Shown: positions 14,877 to 23,687 of the stretch, one piece after another
Layout: every line of letters begins with the position of its first letter
Position numbering within the stretch: the first letter of the stretch is position 1
Assembly: GCF_902460415.1 (NCBI RefSeq)
Contig: NZ_CABPTY010000001.1
Coordinates: 778,275 to 842,274 of the forward strand
DNA: 64,000 nt
Direction of reading: 5' to 3'
Source of the DNA: Campylobacter_A concisus_Y
GTDB lineage: Bacteria > Campylobacterota > Campylobacteria > Campylobacterales > Campylobacteraceae
Made by a program: the position numbers and the translations under genes
The notes under the pieces: model-generated
The model's input: the letters and a program-made list of their open reading frames with translations, nothing else
The model's database searches: none
What the model was told of the DNA's origin: nothing

Positions 14877-17465
14877 CTACATACCAGCGTTTTCATCTAC
14901 CCATTTTAGGTATTCGATGATATTTTTGATCTCTTCATCACTCATATGCTGATTTGGCATTCTAAGGTTAAAGTAATCAATCATTGATTTAATGTAGTCG
15001 TCATTATAGAACTTAGCAGGATCTTTGATAAATTCTGCTACCCATTTTTCGCCGTTTTCATGTCTTAGTAAAACGCCTGTTAGGTCTGGACCTGAGCTTA
15101 CTTGACCGATAACGTGACAACCATTACAACCGCCTTTTAGATAAGCCTCTTCGCCTTTTGCAGCAGCTGGACTCATCGGAGTTGCGATCTCTTTAGCTAG
15201 GTTATTTTTAGCTCTTAAGCCAACGTCAGCTGTTTTTACCATGTATTGCCATACTTGGTACTCCCAAAGGATAGCGCCGTTTACGTCGCCTTTTTTGTAA
15301 GCTTCGTCAGCTTTAGCTTTTACCTCTTTGATGTGGCCGTATTGATCAAGTGCGTCATCAACCAAAGCTTTTACTTTTGGATATTTCTCATAATGTTTCT
15401 CTTTTAGGTATTTAACAACCTCTTGGATAACATCGTCAGTTGCCTTATTAGTTGCGATTACTTTGTCGTATTCAGCTTTTAAAGCTTCTGGGCTTAGAGT
15501 TTTTAGCTTGTTATTTTTAGCAGATTCATATTTTTTATTAGGATCTTTAACAAGTAAATAACCCATCATCTCTAGGTGAAGTGCTGAGCAAAACTCGGTG
15601 CAGTAGTATGGGAAGACACCTTCCATATCAGCTACAAAATTTACTGAAGCAGTTTTGCCAGGCTCTAGTGAAGCGTGAATGTTGTAAAGGTCGATGCCAA
15701 AGCCGTGAGTCTCATCTTGAGCGCGCTCTAGGTTTGTTAGGTGAATTGTTACGTTATCACCTTTATTTACCTCGATGTGCTCTGGGTTGATGTGGCTTCT
15801 GATCATTGTCGCATAGACGGTTACATTTTTTCCGTTTCTTTCAACTCTTTCTTGACCAGCTAGAGTTGCATATGGGCTAGCCTCGCCTGTTCTTGAGTTT
15901 GTGCCCATATTGTAAGTAAGCGCTGGGCTTAGTTTGCTAGCAGCTATTGACACAACATCGTGTGGCTCGCCAAGTGGTATTGGCATATCATAGATTAGAT
16001 CCATTTTTGCACCAGTGATGTCTATTAGCTGGTGATTTTGTGGATGAAGTGGGCCAACTGGGCTAAAGCGATCGATTGAAAGTTTATCAAGAGCGATTGC
16101 ATATTTGCCAACTGGTTTTGCTGATTTGCCTTCCATTGTATCAAGGTGGCCGATATTGTAGTGAACATTTATCTTATCAAGCACTTTTAAATTTTTATAG
16201 TCCCATTTTACGATTTGACTATCAACGTAAAGTGAAGTATAAAGTACGCCATCTTGTGAGTCAAATGATGTATGCAGTGGTCCAAGACCAAGTTCGACTT
16301 GTCCGTGCATTGACTTTTCTCTATCTAATATAGGAATTCCGTATGGGTCAGTGCCAGCATACTCTTTTTTATCAATTAGCTCTTTGATCTTTCTAAAGTC
16401 ATAAACTGATGCGTGAGTATCAAGCTTACCGCCAATAATGATATATCTACCATCTGGACTTACGTCACAACCATGTGGGCTCTTTGACTCTGGGATCAAA
16501 AATAACGCACCTGCTTTTACAGCAGCGTCTATTGTAACTACCTTGTGTCCATTTATAACTTTGTAGTTTTTCTTGTCTTGAACAAGTTTTTCTAAAATTT
16601 TCCAGTTATAAACGTGTAAGAAGTCAGTGTCATTTCTACTTGCACCTGCTTCAAATGGAGGGAGACCTTTTTCGATACCGCCAGTATACATCTCAGTATT
16701 TATTGAGTTTGTAAAGCCCCAGCCGTAGCTCTCGCCTTTACCAGCATCACTTAGATCTTGCCAGTATGGTGGGAGCTCAAGAGAAAATGACTCTTTCTCG
16801 TCGATCTTACCTTTTGGATAGTCAAATTTCCAAAATGTTACAGCACCTCTATAGACTGCTTCATAGTCGTCTATTGAGTGATAGTTGTTATCAAGTGGAG
16901 CTGCATATTGGCTAGCTTCGATAACATACTCGCTATTTGGAGTGATGAAGCTGCCGCCATGCTCACTCTTCATGATAGGGTTTACAACGATTTGAGTTGT
17001 CTCAAAGTCATGCAAATTTATAACTGCGATTCTTGGGTTAGCTTTATCGTTGATAAATAGATAATCACCAACATACTCACCATTTTTCTCAGTGAAATTT
17101 GGGTGGTGTGTATCGCCCCATGTTATCTCTTTACCCCTGATGTTGCCTTGTTTCAAAACAGCTTTTGACTCATTGTCATAGCCATATCCTTGCCAAGGCT
17201 CTGGTGTGAAAACGCCGATGTATTTATAAATTCTCATCGACGGAACGCCATAAACTAGTACTTGACCGCTTTGCCCGCCAGATGAAAAGACGATGAAATC
17301 ATCTTTTTTACCGCTAGGCTGATAAGTTTTAGCAGCTGCAAGGACATCTTTTTCGCTTAGCCCACGCTCTTTCATGACTTTTTCAAGGTCACTACTAGCA
17401 GCACAAGCAGTCGTTAAAGATAGCCCAAGCAACGCAGCACTTGCGACACAAAATAACTTTTGCAT
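14877..17465 (-). CDS. nosZ: Nitrous-oxide reductase, clade II, with C-terminal cytochrome c domain
   Basis: This 862-residue periplasmic enzyme reduces N2O to N2. It has a Sec signal ending near TTACAASS (not Tat). A seven-bladed propeller holds the CuZ histidines (DTHHPN, EHGG, SPHGCDVSPDGRY, GPLHTSFD). A cupredoxin domain carries the CuA motif CTEFCSALHLEM at about residues 622-633. A C-terminal cytochrome c domain has haem site CNGCH at about 779-783. The haem fusion and Sec signal are typical of Campylobacter and Wolinella. It lies 12 bases after the propeller gene and is followed by a strong terminator. Confidence 0.97.
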   Translation of the reverse strand: MQKLFCVASAALLGLSLTTACAASSDLEKVMKERGLSEKDVLAAAKTYQPSGKKDDFIVFSSGGQSGQVLVYGVPSMRIYKYIGVFTPEPWQGYGYDNESKAVLKQGNIRGKEITWGDTHHPNFTEKNGEYVGDYLFINDKANPRIAVINLHDFETTQIVVNPIMKSEHGGSFITPNSEYVIEASQYAAPLDNNYHSIDDYEAVYRGAVTFWKFDYPKGKIDEKESFSLELPPYWQDLSDAGKGESYGWGFTNSINTEMYTGGIEKGLPPFEAGASRNDTDFLHVYNWKILEKLVQDKKNYKVINGHKVVTIDAAVKAGALFLIPESKSPHGCDVSPDGRYIIIGGKLDTHASVYDFRKIKELIDKKEYAGTDPYGIPILDREKSMHGQVELGLGPLHTSFDSQDGVLYTSLYVDSQIVKWDYKNLKVLDKINVHYNIGHLDTMEGKSAKPVGKYAIALDKLSIDRFSPVGPLHPQNHQLIDITGAKMDLIYDMPIPLGEPHDVVSIAASKLSPALTYNMGTNSRTGEASPYATLAGQERVERNGKNVTVYATMIRSHINPEHIEVNKGDNVTIHLTNLERAQDETHGFGIDLYNIHASLEPGKTASVNFVADMEGVFPYYCTEFCSALHLEMMGYLLVKDPNKKYESAKNNKLKTLSPEALKAEYDKVIATNKATDDVIQEVVKYLKEKHYEKYPKVKALVDDALDQYGHIKEVKAKADEAYKKGDVNGAILWEYQVWQYMVKTADVGLRAKNNLAKEIATPMSPAAAKGEEAYLKGGCNGCHVIGQVSSGPDLTGVLLRHENGEKWVAEFIKDPAKFYNDDYIKSMIDYFNLRMPNQHMSDEEIKNIIEYLKWVDENAGM

Positions 17466-17477
17466 TTACTCTCCTTT

Positions 17478-18332
17478 TTAAAATGAATTTATCTCTAAAC
17501 TCTTTATCTCATTGTCTAAATTTACGCCATTTAAGACGCCTTTATCTATAAAAATTCTTTTTATCTCATTGCTAAAAAGAGCCTTTTGTCCTTTTAGCTT
17601 AAGATCTTTGTCAAATTTATAGACTACTCCATCCCCATCACCTATAAAAATTTCATCCTCCATACACGCAAGAGCTGAAATTTTAGATTTTAAAACTTGC
17701 TTTTTGATTCCACTTTTAAAATCTAAAATTTCTCCATCTCTAAAGCCAAGTAAAATATCATTCCCTTTAAATTTACAGGCGCTAAGCGGAGCAAAGCCAA
17801 CACGCTTTTTCTCTTTTAAATTAAGCTCTTTATCAAGCAAAAATGCTTTGCCATTAAAGCTCGTAAAAAATAGCTCATCATCAATTGGCAAAAGGCTTGA
17901 AATTTTATAAACATCTTTATAATTTTTAGTTAAAAGTTTATTTAGATTTTTATCAAAAACGCCTATGCTTACTTCATTAGCCATATCGCAAGCTACGTAA
18001 ATTTTATTTTTAATTGCCATAATTTGTGAGATTTTACAGCCAACATTTGGCATAGCAAATAAGAAATTTTTCTCATTTGTTACCTCAATAATCTCATTAT
18101 TTAAATTTGCGATATAAAAGGATTCTCCATCATTTCCACACTCTTGATTTTTATAAATCGCCTCTTTTAGATCCAAATTTTTAATCTGTCCATCTTTTAT
18201 AAAAACGATGCTTTGGTTGTTTTCATTAATAAAGCAGCCTAATTGCTGGGCAAAAGCTGTTATCAAAAACAAACTTATACAAAGCAGAAATCTCATAACC
18301 CAAGGCACTTTCATCATAAATTTAATAAACAA
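17478..18332 (-). CDS. Periplasmic beta-propeller (NapL-like) protein leading the nos cluster
   Basis: Up to 284 residues with a signal peptide in MRFLLCISLFLITAFAQQ, then WD/YVTN-like repeats about 40 residues long (IYVACDMANEVSIGVFDKN, LFFTSFNGKAFLLDKELNL, ILLGFRDGEILDFKSG, IFIGDGDGVVYKFDKD). In layout it resembles NapL of epsilonproteobacterial nap operons. It is the first gene of the nos transcript, 12 bases before nosZ. The open frame begins with TTG at 18332; ATGs at 18317, 18314 and 18296 are alternatives, and the last one best fits the signal peptide. Function unproven. Confidence 0.7.
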   Translation of the reverse strand: MFIKFMMKVPWVMRFLLCISLFLITAFAQQLGCFINENNQSIVFIKDGQIKNLDLKEAIYKNQECGNDGESFYIANLNNEIIEVTNEKNFLFAMPNVGCKISQIMAIKNKIYVACDMANEVSIGVFDKNLNKLLTKNYKDVYKISSLLPIDDELFFTSFNGKAFLLDKELNLKEKKRVGFAPLSACKFKGNDILLGFRDGEILDFKSGIKKQVLKSKISALACMEDEIFIGDGDGVVYKFDKDLKLKGQKALFSNEIKRIFIDKGVLNGVNLDNEIKSLEINSF

Positions 18333-18689
18333 AAAAACTATACATACTTAACTCTTAAAAGCAAATTAGCGATTAATTTATTTTTTTAAGCTTTTAAAGA
18401 AAAATATCAATAAATTTTTTTAAATTTTATTATTTACATTATATAGACATTATGATTTAATCAATACTAATATGGCTTTAATAAAATTTATTATTTATTA
18501 AATCACTTATTTTTAGTGCTAATTTGAATAAAAATCTAAATTTGAATTATTTCTTAAGAAAATTATTTAAATTAAATAATTATATTAAGTAATGAGAAAT
18601 CTTTAGCATTTAAGTAAAAGCCAAAATTTTATGCATTTGGTATATTTTTAGCTTAAAACCATTGGTAATTTAAATTTGTTTAAATAGGC
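18333..18689. other. AT-rich divergent control region between the nos cluster and moaC
   Basis: About 380 bases without a gene and almost free of G and C. It holds a perfect 12-base palindrome TTTCTTAAGAAA (18550-18561) directly followed by an 8-bp inverted repeat AATTATTT / AAATAATT (18561-18568, 18574-18581). ACTATA at 18337-18342 (TATAGT on the minus strand) is a possible -10 box for the nos operon. No textbook FNR site (TTGAT-N4-ATCAA) is present. Some element here probably controls nos expression. Confidence 0.5.
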
Positions 18690-18695
18690 TATAAT
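18690..18695 (+). promoter_or_regulatory. -10 box of the moaC operon
   Basis: TATAAT in GGCTATAATCCGCC, 20 bases before the moaC ATG and followed by the ribosome binding site AAGGAG at 18705-18710. Confidence 0.65.
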
Positions 18696-18715
18696 CCGCC
18701 AAAAAAGGAGAGATA

Positions 18716-19189
18716 ATGCTAACGCATTTAGATGAGAAAGATCGTCCAAAAATGGTCGATGTAAGCCCAAAAGATCCTACAAAAAGAGTGGCAACTGCTA
18801 GCGGGATCATCAAGATGAGCAAAGAGGCCTTTAGAGCGATAAAAGAAAATACTGGCAAAAAAGGCCCAGTTATTCAAACAGCTGTCGTTGCTGCGATAAT
18901 GGGAGCAAAAAAGACAAGTGAACTAATCCCGATGTGCCATCCACTAGCTATTTTAGGTGTGGATTGTGATATCGAAGAGCTACCTGAAATTTGTGCTTTT
19001 AAACTTTATGTGAGTGTAAAAATAGAGGGCAAAACAGGTGTTGAGATGGAAGCATTAACTGGCGTTAGCGTGGGGCTTTTGACCATTTATGATATGGTAA
19101 AAGCTATAGATAAAAGCATGGAAATAAGTAATATCGTGTTAGAGAGTAAAACAGGAGGAAAAAGTGGCGAGTATATGCGATCTAAATAA
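18716..19189 (+). CDS. moaC: Cyclic pyranopterin monophosphate synthase
   Basis: This 157-residue protein has the MoaC signature: MVDVSPKDPTKRVATASG near the start, KTSELIPMCHPL at about residues 63-74 carrying catalytic residues, and GVEMEALTGVSVGLLTIYDMVKAIDK near the end. It makes cyclic pyranopterin monophosphate in molybdenum-cofactor synthesis, needed for the molybdoenzymes of anaerobic respiration. It has its own promoter and heads an operon whose next gene overlaps by 26 bases. Confidence 0.96.
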   Translation: MLTHLDEKDRPKMVDVSPKDPTKRVATASGIIKMSKEAFRAIKENTGKKGPVIQTAVVAAIMGAKKTSELIPMCHPLAILGVDCDIEELPEICAFKLYVSVKIEGKTGVEMEALTGVSVGLLTIYDMVKAIDKSMEISNIVLESKTGGKSGEYMRSK

Positions 19190-19430
19190 CAAAAAAGCAA
19201 AAATTGATTACCCAACGCATTGGGAATATAAAATAATATTTGACGCAGACGTCAATGTAGAAGAAAAGGTAAAAGAGATAGTAAAAGATAGAGAATTTAA
19301 GCTAGTCTTTTCAAAATTTAGCAAAGATAAAAAGTACGCGAGCTATGACTTAGCCGTGCTAGTTTTGAGCGAAGAAGAGAGGCTAGAGATATTTTCTGCA
19401 CTAAAACACGAAGCAAAATACGTTTTATAA
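19164..19430 (+). CDS. DUF493 (YbeD/HP0495-like) small regulatory-domain protein
   Basis: This 88-residue cytoplasmic protein is of the DUF493 family, an ACT-like alpha/beta fold. The family traits are DYPTHWEYKIIFD-type opening, VEEKVKEIVKDREFKLVFSK and a final LKHEAKYVL. It starts with GTG inside the end of moaC, and a strong AGGAGG seven bases upstream supports this start. YbeD in E. coli is implicated in lipoic-acid-related regulation; the role here is unknown. Confidence 0.85.
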   Translation: MASICDLNNKKAKIDYPTHWEYKIIFDADVNVEEKVKEIVKDREFKLVFSKFSKDKKYASYDLAVLVLSEEERLEIFSALKHEAKYVL

Positions 19431-19440
19431 GGTAAAAGAT

Positions 19441-20679
19441 ATGAACAATTTAGAAAAAAATTTACATGATTATAAAAATAGTGATGGCTTATTAATAAGC
19501 ATAAAAGCTCTTTGCAATAACTTCTTTCAAGATGCTGCAAACAAAGATATAAATGCTTTGCCAGAAATTTTAAAGGCTAAAATGAACGAGCTTTATGACA
19601 AGATGAACAAAGAAGATCTCATAAACGCAAAAAATCTAAAAAGTGCCATGGAGGGAATAAATCAAGCCATTGTCGGTACTGAAGAAAAAGCACTTTACGA
19701 GCTACTTGATAAAAAAGATGAGCTAAATCGTGCAATAGAAGCAAAACGTGAAGAGATAAAAAATAGGCTCAAAATTTCATTTGAAGCAGCTGAAGAGGTC
19801 GTAAAAGATAGAAATTTTAGTGAAAAAGAGGAAATTTTAGAGCTTTTAAATAATGCGATCATTAGAGAAACAAGGCTTCTTGGTATCTTAAAAGAGAGCG
19901 CTCAAATCGCATTTTTGACAACTCTTGAAGGCGCAAAAGATGTCGAGGAAACAGCTGGTGCGATAGCTAAAAATATGACCTATGTTGCGATAATTGGAGG
20001 AGAGTTTAGCAAAGAGCGAATACTTGAAATTTCAAAAAATATCATCATAGCAGCAGCAAATTTAGCAGACGAGGGTCATATCTTTGCAAAAGAGTTGATA
20101 AGTGGAGCGATAAGTGGCACAAGAGATGGCATTTTAAGGGCCATAGAAAAGCTTAAAGATGAGGCAAAATTTGCTCCAGATGAGCTTAAGCTAAACTCGC
20201 AACTACTAAATTTAAAAAATATTGATGAAGAATTTATAGCCTTGCTTAGGGAACTTGAAAAAGAATTTGAAGGTGTAGCAAGAAATGAGATCGAAAATGT
20301 GATAAATAGCGAGCTAGATACAAACCTAGCAAAATTTAAACGCATTAGCGATCAAGCAAGAGAGCAGATCATTTCAAGGATAGAAGAGTTAAAGTCAAAC
20401 GGCATGGCAAAGCTTATGAGTGAGGCAAATAATAAATTTGAAGCCTTAAAGCAAGAGCTAAACGACAAGAGTAAAAAGCTAAAACTAAATTTTGATACAA
20501 ACGACAAAATCGAAGAGATCAAACAAGAGATCGCTAATCTTGAGAAAAAAGCCAATGAAAAATTTGAAGACATCAAACAAATTGACATCAAATCAGAAGC
20601 CAAGAAATTTGGAGATAGGGCTTATCAAGCTGCAAAAGATCTGTTAAATGTTATTAAAAAAGATAAAAAAGAGGATTAA
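19441..20679 (+). CDS. Helical coiled-coil hypothetical protein
   Basis: The 412 residues are almost all predicted helix, with no signal peptide. The region around 150-260 is rich in Ala and Gly (GAKDVEETAGAIAKNM, ISKNIIIAAANLADEG, ISGAISGTRDGILRAIEK) and could dip into a membrane or form an amphipathic bundle. Residues 270-400 form a charged coiled coil (FEALKQELNDKSKKL, EEIKQEIANLEKKANE). It resembles the Campylobacter proteins filed as DUF6781, but I hold that lightly. It starts 10 bases after the DUF493 gene and ends with a good terminator. Confidence 0.7.
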   Translation: MNNLEKNLHDYKNSDGLLISIKALCNNFFQDAANKDINALPEILKAKMNELYDKMNKEDLINAKNLKSAMEGINQAIVGTEEKALYELLDKKDELNRAIEAKREEIKNRLKISFEAAEEVVKDRNFSEKEEILELLNNAIIRETRLLGILKESAQIAFLTTLEGAKDVEETAGAIAKNMTYVAIIGGEFSKERILEISKNIIIAAANLADEGHIFAKELISGAISGTRDGILRAIEKLKDEAKFAPDELKLNSQLLNLKNIDEEFIALLRELEKEFEGVARNEIENVINSELDTNLAKFKRISDQAREQIISRIEELKSNGMAKLMSEANNKFEALKQELNDKSKKLKLNFDTNDKIEEIKQEIANLEKKANEKFEDIKQIDIKSEAKKFGDRAYQAAKDLLNVIKKDKKED

Positions 20680-20734
20680 ATTATCAAGCTTATCTTGAAA
20701 TTTTTCCTGAAAGATACTCGCACTACATATTCTT

Positions 20735-20777
20735 GCCAAGTGTGAAAAATTTCTCCACACTTGGCTTTTACTTTTTT
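20735..20777 (+). terminator. Intrinsic terminator of the moaC operon
   Basis: A perfect 10-bp stem GCCAAGTGTG / CACACTTGGC (20735-20744, 20756-20765) with an 11-base loop, followed by TTTTACTTTTTT. It separates the plus-strand moaC operon from convergent uppP. Confidence 0.85.
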
Positions 20778-20788
20778 AAAGCTTTAAA

Positions 20789-21583
20789 TCATAAAAATAG
20801 ATAAAGTAAAAATGTCCCCAAAATCAAGCGGTAGATGACAAAAGGAAGCATCCTAATCCTTGAGATAATCCCCATAAATAGCTTAACGCAGAGATAAGCA
20901 CTAACAGCACTTATAATGACACCAAGGGCGATATCGCTCCAAGGAAGTGCATTTGGGTCTTTTATGAGCTTGATGCTCTCAAGTCCACCGGCTAGGATAA
21001 TGACTGGGATCGACATCAAAAATGAGAAATTCGCACTTCCCTTGTGGCTAAAACCTAAAAATAAGGCTGCCGTCATCGTTATACCTGATCTTGAGACGCC
21101 AGGGATAAGTGCGACAGCTTGAGCAAGGCCGATAATAAGCGCAAATTTTATGGTCATTTCATATTCGCTTTTATTTGTCGAGCGAAGATCAGCAAAGTAA
21201 AGTGCTATGCCAAAGACGATCGTAGTAATAGCGATCACAACGCCACTTCTTGCGTATTCTTCGATAATGTTGTTAAATAAAAGTCCAAAGATCCCAACTG
21301 GAATGGTGGCAAATCCCACGCACCAGACAAGCAAGCTATCGCCTACCATCTTTCGTTGTGCGATCGAGGCAAAAAAGTCGCGGAGTAGCTTAAAAATCGT
21401 ATCTTTAAAATAAAAAATTATCGCACTTAGCGTACCAACGTGCACTGCCACGTCAAAGGCAAGCCCTTGATCTGGCCAGCCAAGTAGCTTTGGCACCAAG
21501 ATAAGATGAGCCGAGCTAGATATCGGCAAAAATTCGCTTATACCTTGCACCAAGGCCAAAACGATAACGTGAGAAATTTCCAT
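20789..21583 (-). CDS. uppP: Undecaprenyl-diphosphatase
   Basis: This 264-residue protein has about eight membrane helices and the two BacA/UppP motifs: GISEFLPISSSAHLIL near the N-terminus (catalytic Glu in the E-rich loop) and PGVSRSGIT at about residues 161-169. It recycles the C55 lipid carrier for peptidoglycan and surface glycans and gives bacitracin tolerance. The start ATG at 21583 fits the first hydrophobic segment. The nearest same-strand gene is tkt, 57 bases upstream. Confidence 0.95.
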   Translation of the reverse strand: MEISHVIVLALVQGISEFLPISSSAHLILVPKLLGWPDQGLAFDVAVHVGTLSAIIFYFKDTIFKLLRDFFASIAQRKMVGDSLLVWCVGFATIPVGIFGLLFNNIIEEYARSGVVIAITTIVFGIALYFADLRSTNKSEYEMTIKFALIIGLAQAVALIPGVSRSGITMTAALFLGFSHKGSANFSFLMSIPVIILAGGLESIKLIKDPNALPWSDIALGVIISAVSAYLCVKLFMGIISRIRMLPFVIYRLILGTFLLYLFL

Positions 21584-21640
21584 AAAATGCCTTTTTTGAT
21601 TTTAGATTGCAGTTGGGGATTTTACTCCCCAAGATTAAAT

Positions 21641-23551
21641 TTATATAAGTTCGCTAGCAAAATTTGCAAGTTTTTGTGGCGTAAATCCAAAGTGATCAAA
21701 TAGCTCGTTGGCCTTTCCGCTAGCGCCAAAGCTATTCATGCCATAAACTGCATCGGCAAATTTATACCACTCAAAGCCAGTTGCAGCTTCAACTGCGACG
21801 ATCGTCGTGTTTTTATCTAAAATTTTAGCCACGTATTCATCTGGCTGCTCGCAAAGTAGGTCAAAACAAGGTGCTGATACGATATTTGCGCCAATGCCTT
21901 GTTCGCCAAGAATTTCAGCTGCTTTTACACAGAGTGATACCTCGCTACCGCTTGCTATAAATGTGATCTTTGCTTCTTTTACCGAGCTTAAAAGATATGC
22001 GCCGTTGCTAACACCACCAAATTCTCCTTTAGTGAGAGGATCAAGCCCTTGGCGGCTAAGCACAAATGCGCTTGGAGCGTTTAAATTTAGAGCCACTTTC
22101 CAGCTGGCTGCATTTTCGTTGCCATCAGCTGGGCGGAAAGTGTAGAAATTTGGCATCGATCTAAATGTGCTAAGCTGCTCGATCGGCTGGTGTGTAGGAC
22201 CATCTTCGCCAACGCCGATGCTGTCGTGTGTGAAGACAAAAAAGTGCTTGATGCCCATGAGTGCTGCTATCCTCGCACTTGGCTTTAGATAGTCGCTAAA
22301 GATGAAAAATGTCGCTGAAAATGGCAAGAAAAGGCCGTATCTAGCGATACCGTTGTTGATAGCCGCCATAGCGTGCTCTCTGATGCCGTAGTGGATATTT
22401 TTGCCATTTGGGAAGTCGCCCATGCCCTTTAGCTCAGTCTTATTTGAAGGAGCTAAGTCAGCGCTACCGCCGATAAAGCCAGGTAGTTTTTTAGCTATCT
22501 CATTTAAAATTATATGGTTTGTATCTCTTGTGGCTAGCTTTTTATCGCTAAAGTCAGGGAATTCGATCTTACTAAAGTCTGGATTAAGAAGCGAGTTTAA
22601 TAAATTTTTGCCTTCAATGCTTAGTGCCTCAACCTTTTTGTTCCACATCGCCTCTTCCAAATCGCCCTTTTCAACTGCACCTCTAAATCTTAAAAGCACG
22701 TCCTCATCAATGGCAAATTTCTTCTCAGGGTCAAAGCCAGCTGCAGCCTTTGCCTTTTTGATGATCTCTTCGCCAAGTGGTGCGCCGTGGCTGTGGTGAC
22801 TTCCTTCAAGCTCCATTGCACCACGTGCTATGCGTGTATTTGCGATGATAAGATATGGCGACTCTTTCTCGTTTGCCTGCTCTAGTGCAAATTCGATCTG
22901 ATCGTAGTCGTGTCCATCGATGCGTGCGACCTCCCAGCCCTGTGCCTCAAACCTCGCTTTTACATCCTCGCTAAAAGCTATCGCTGTGTCGCCCTCGATC
23001 GTAATGTTGTTTGAGTCGTAGATGAGCACAAGGTTGTCCAGTCTTAAATTTCCGGCTACCGAACATGCCTCATAGCTTATACCCTCTTCTAGGTCACCGT
23101 CGCCGCAAAGGCAGTAAATTTTATGATCGATTATTTTATTGTCTGGTTCATTTAGAACGTTTGCAGCGTATTTTTCTGCCATGGCTAGGCCGACTGCATT
23201 TGCTACGCCTTGACCAAGCGGGCCAGTAGCAACCTCAACGCCTGGAGTATGAATTTCTGGGTGACCTGGAGTATTTGAGCCAAGTTGGCGAAAATTTTTA
23301 AGCTCATCAAGACTTAAATCGTAGCCACTTAAGTGCAAGAAGCTATAAACCAAACTTGAAGCGTGGCCACCGCTAAAAACGAGCCTATCTCTGTTTAACC
23401 ATTTTGGATTTTTTGGATTGTGTTTTAAAAAGTTGCTTAAAACCACCATGATATCAGCTAGGCCCATAGGAGCACCTGGGTGTCCGCTGTTAGCATTTTG
23501 CACCATGTCAGCGCACAAAAATCTTATAGTATCGGCTTGTTTTTTTAGCAT
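21641..23551 (-). CDS. tkt: Transketolase
   Basis: This 636-residue thiamine-diphosphate enzyme of the non-oxidative pentose phosphate pathway has SGHPGAPMGLAD at the start, the TPP motif GDGDLEEGISYEA at about 153-165, DSNNITIEG, the C2-unit GIREHAMAAINNG and THDSIGVGEDGPTHQPIEQL. Length and motifs match the family. AAGGAG lies ahead of the ATG and TATAAT is at 23580-23575 on the minus strand. In Campylobacter, which lacks a full glycolysis, this enzyme supplies pentose and erythrose phosphates. Confidence 0.97.
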   Translation of the reverse strand: MLKKQADTIRFLCADMVQNANSGHPGAPMGLADIMVVLSNFLKHNPKNPKWLNRDRLVFSGGHASSLVYSFLHLSGYDLSLDELKNFRQLGSNTPGHPEIHTPGVEVATGPLGQGVANAVGLAMAEKYAANVLNEPDNKIIDHKIYCLCGDGDLEEGISYEACSVAGNLRLDNLVLIYDSNNITIEGDTAIAFSEDVKARFEAQGWEVARIDGHDYDQIEFALEQANEKESPYLIIANTRIARGAMELEGSHHSHGAPLGEEIIKKAKAAAGFDPEKKFAIDEDVLLRFRGAVEKGDLEEAMWNKKVEALSIEGKNLLNSLLNPDFSKIEFPDFSDKKLATRDTNHIILNEIAKKLPGFIGGSADLAPSNKTELKGMGDFPNGKNIHYGIREHAMAAINNGIARYGLFLPFSATFFIFSDYLKPSARIAALMGIKHFFVFTHDSIGVGEDGPTHQPIEQLSTFRSMPNFYTFRPADGNENAASWKVALNLNAPSAFVLSRQGLDPLTKGEFGGVSNGAYLLSSVKEAKITFIASGSEVSLCVKAAEILGEQGIGANIVSAPCFDLLCEQPDEYVAKILDKNTTIVAVEAATGFEWYKFADAVYGMNSFGASGKANELFDHFGFTPQKLANFASELI

Positions 23552-23574
23552 ATGATCTCCTTTTATTGCGTCAG

Positions 23575-23580
23575 ATTATA
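23575..23580 (-). promoter_or_regulatory. -10 box of tkt
   Basis: Minus-strand TATAAT, 24 bases before the tkt ATG, with AAAGGAGAT as RBS in between. Confidence 0.55.
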
Positions 23581-23663
23581 CAAAAAAGTGATTAAAACTT
23601 GCCTTGCATTTTTGTCCAAAATGTCTAAATAGTGATATAAATTTTTTAAATTTTTAGTAGTAA

Positions 23664-23687
23664 AAAAGCTAGAAATTTCTAGCTTTT
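23664..23687 (-). terminator. Palindromic terminator at the end of ispA
   Basis: A perfect 24-base palindrome AAAAGCTAGAAA/TTTCTAGCTTTT. On the minus strand it runs into TTTTTTACTAC, a usable T-run. It overlaps the ispA stop codon and closes the nfu-to-ispA operon. Confidence 0.75.

Noticed and set aside
18333..18715. FNR box controlling nosZ
   Set aside because: No TTGAT-N4-ATCAA or close variant is present; only unrelated AT palindromes.
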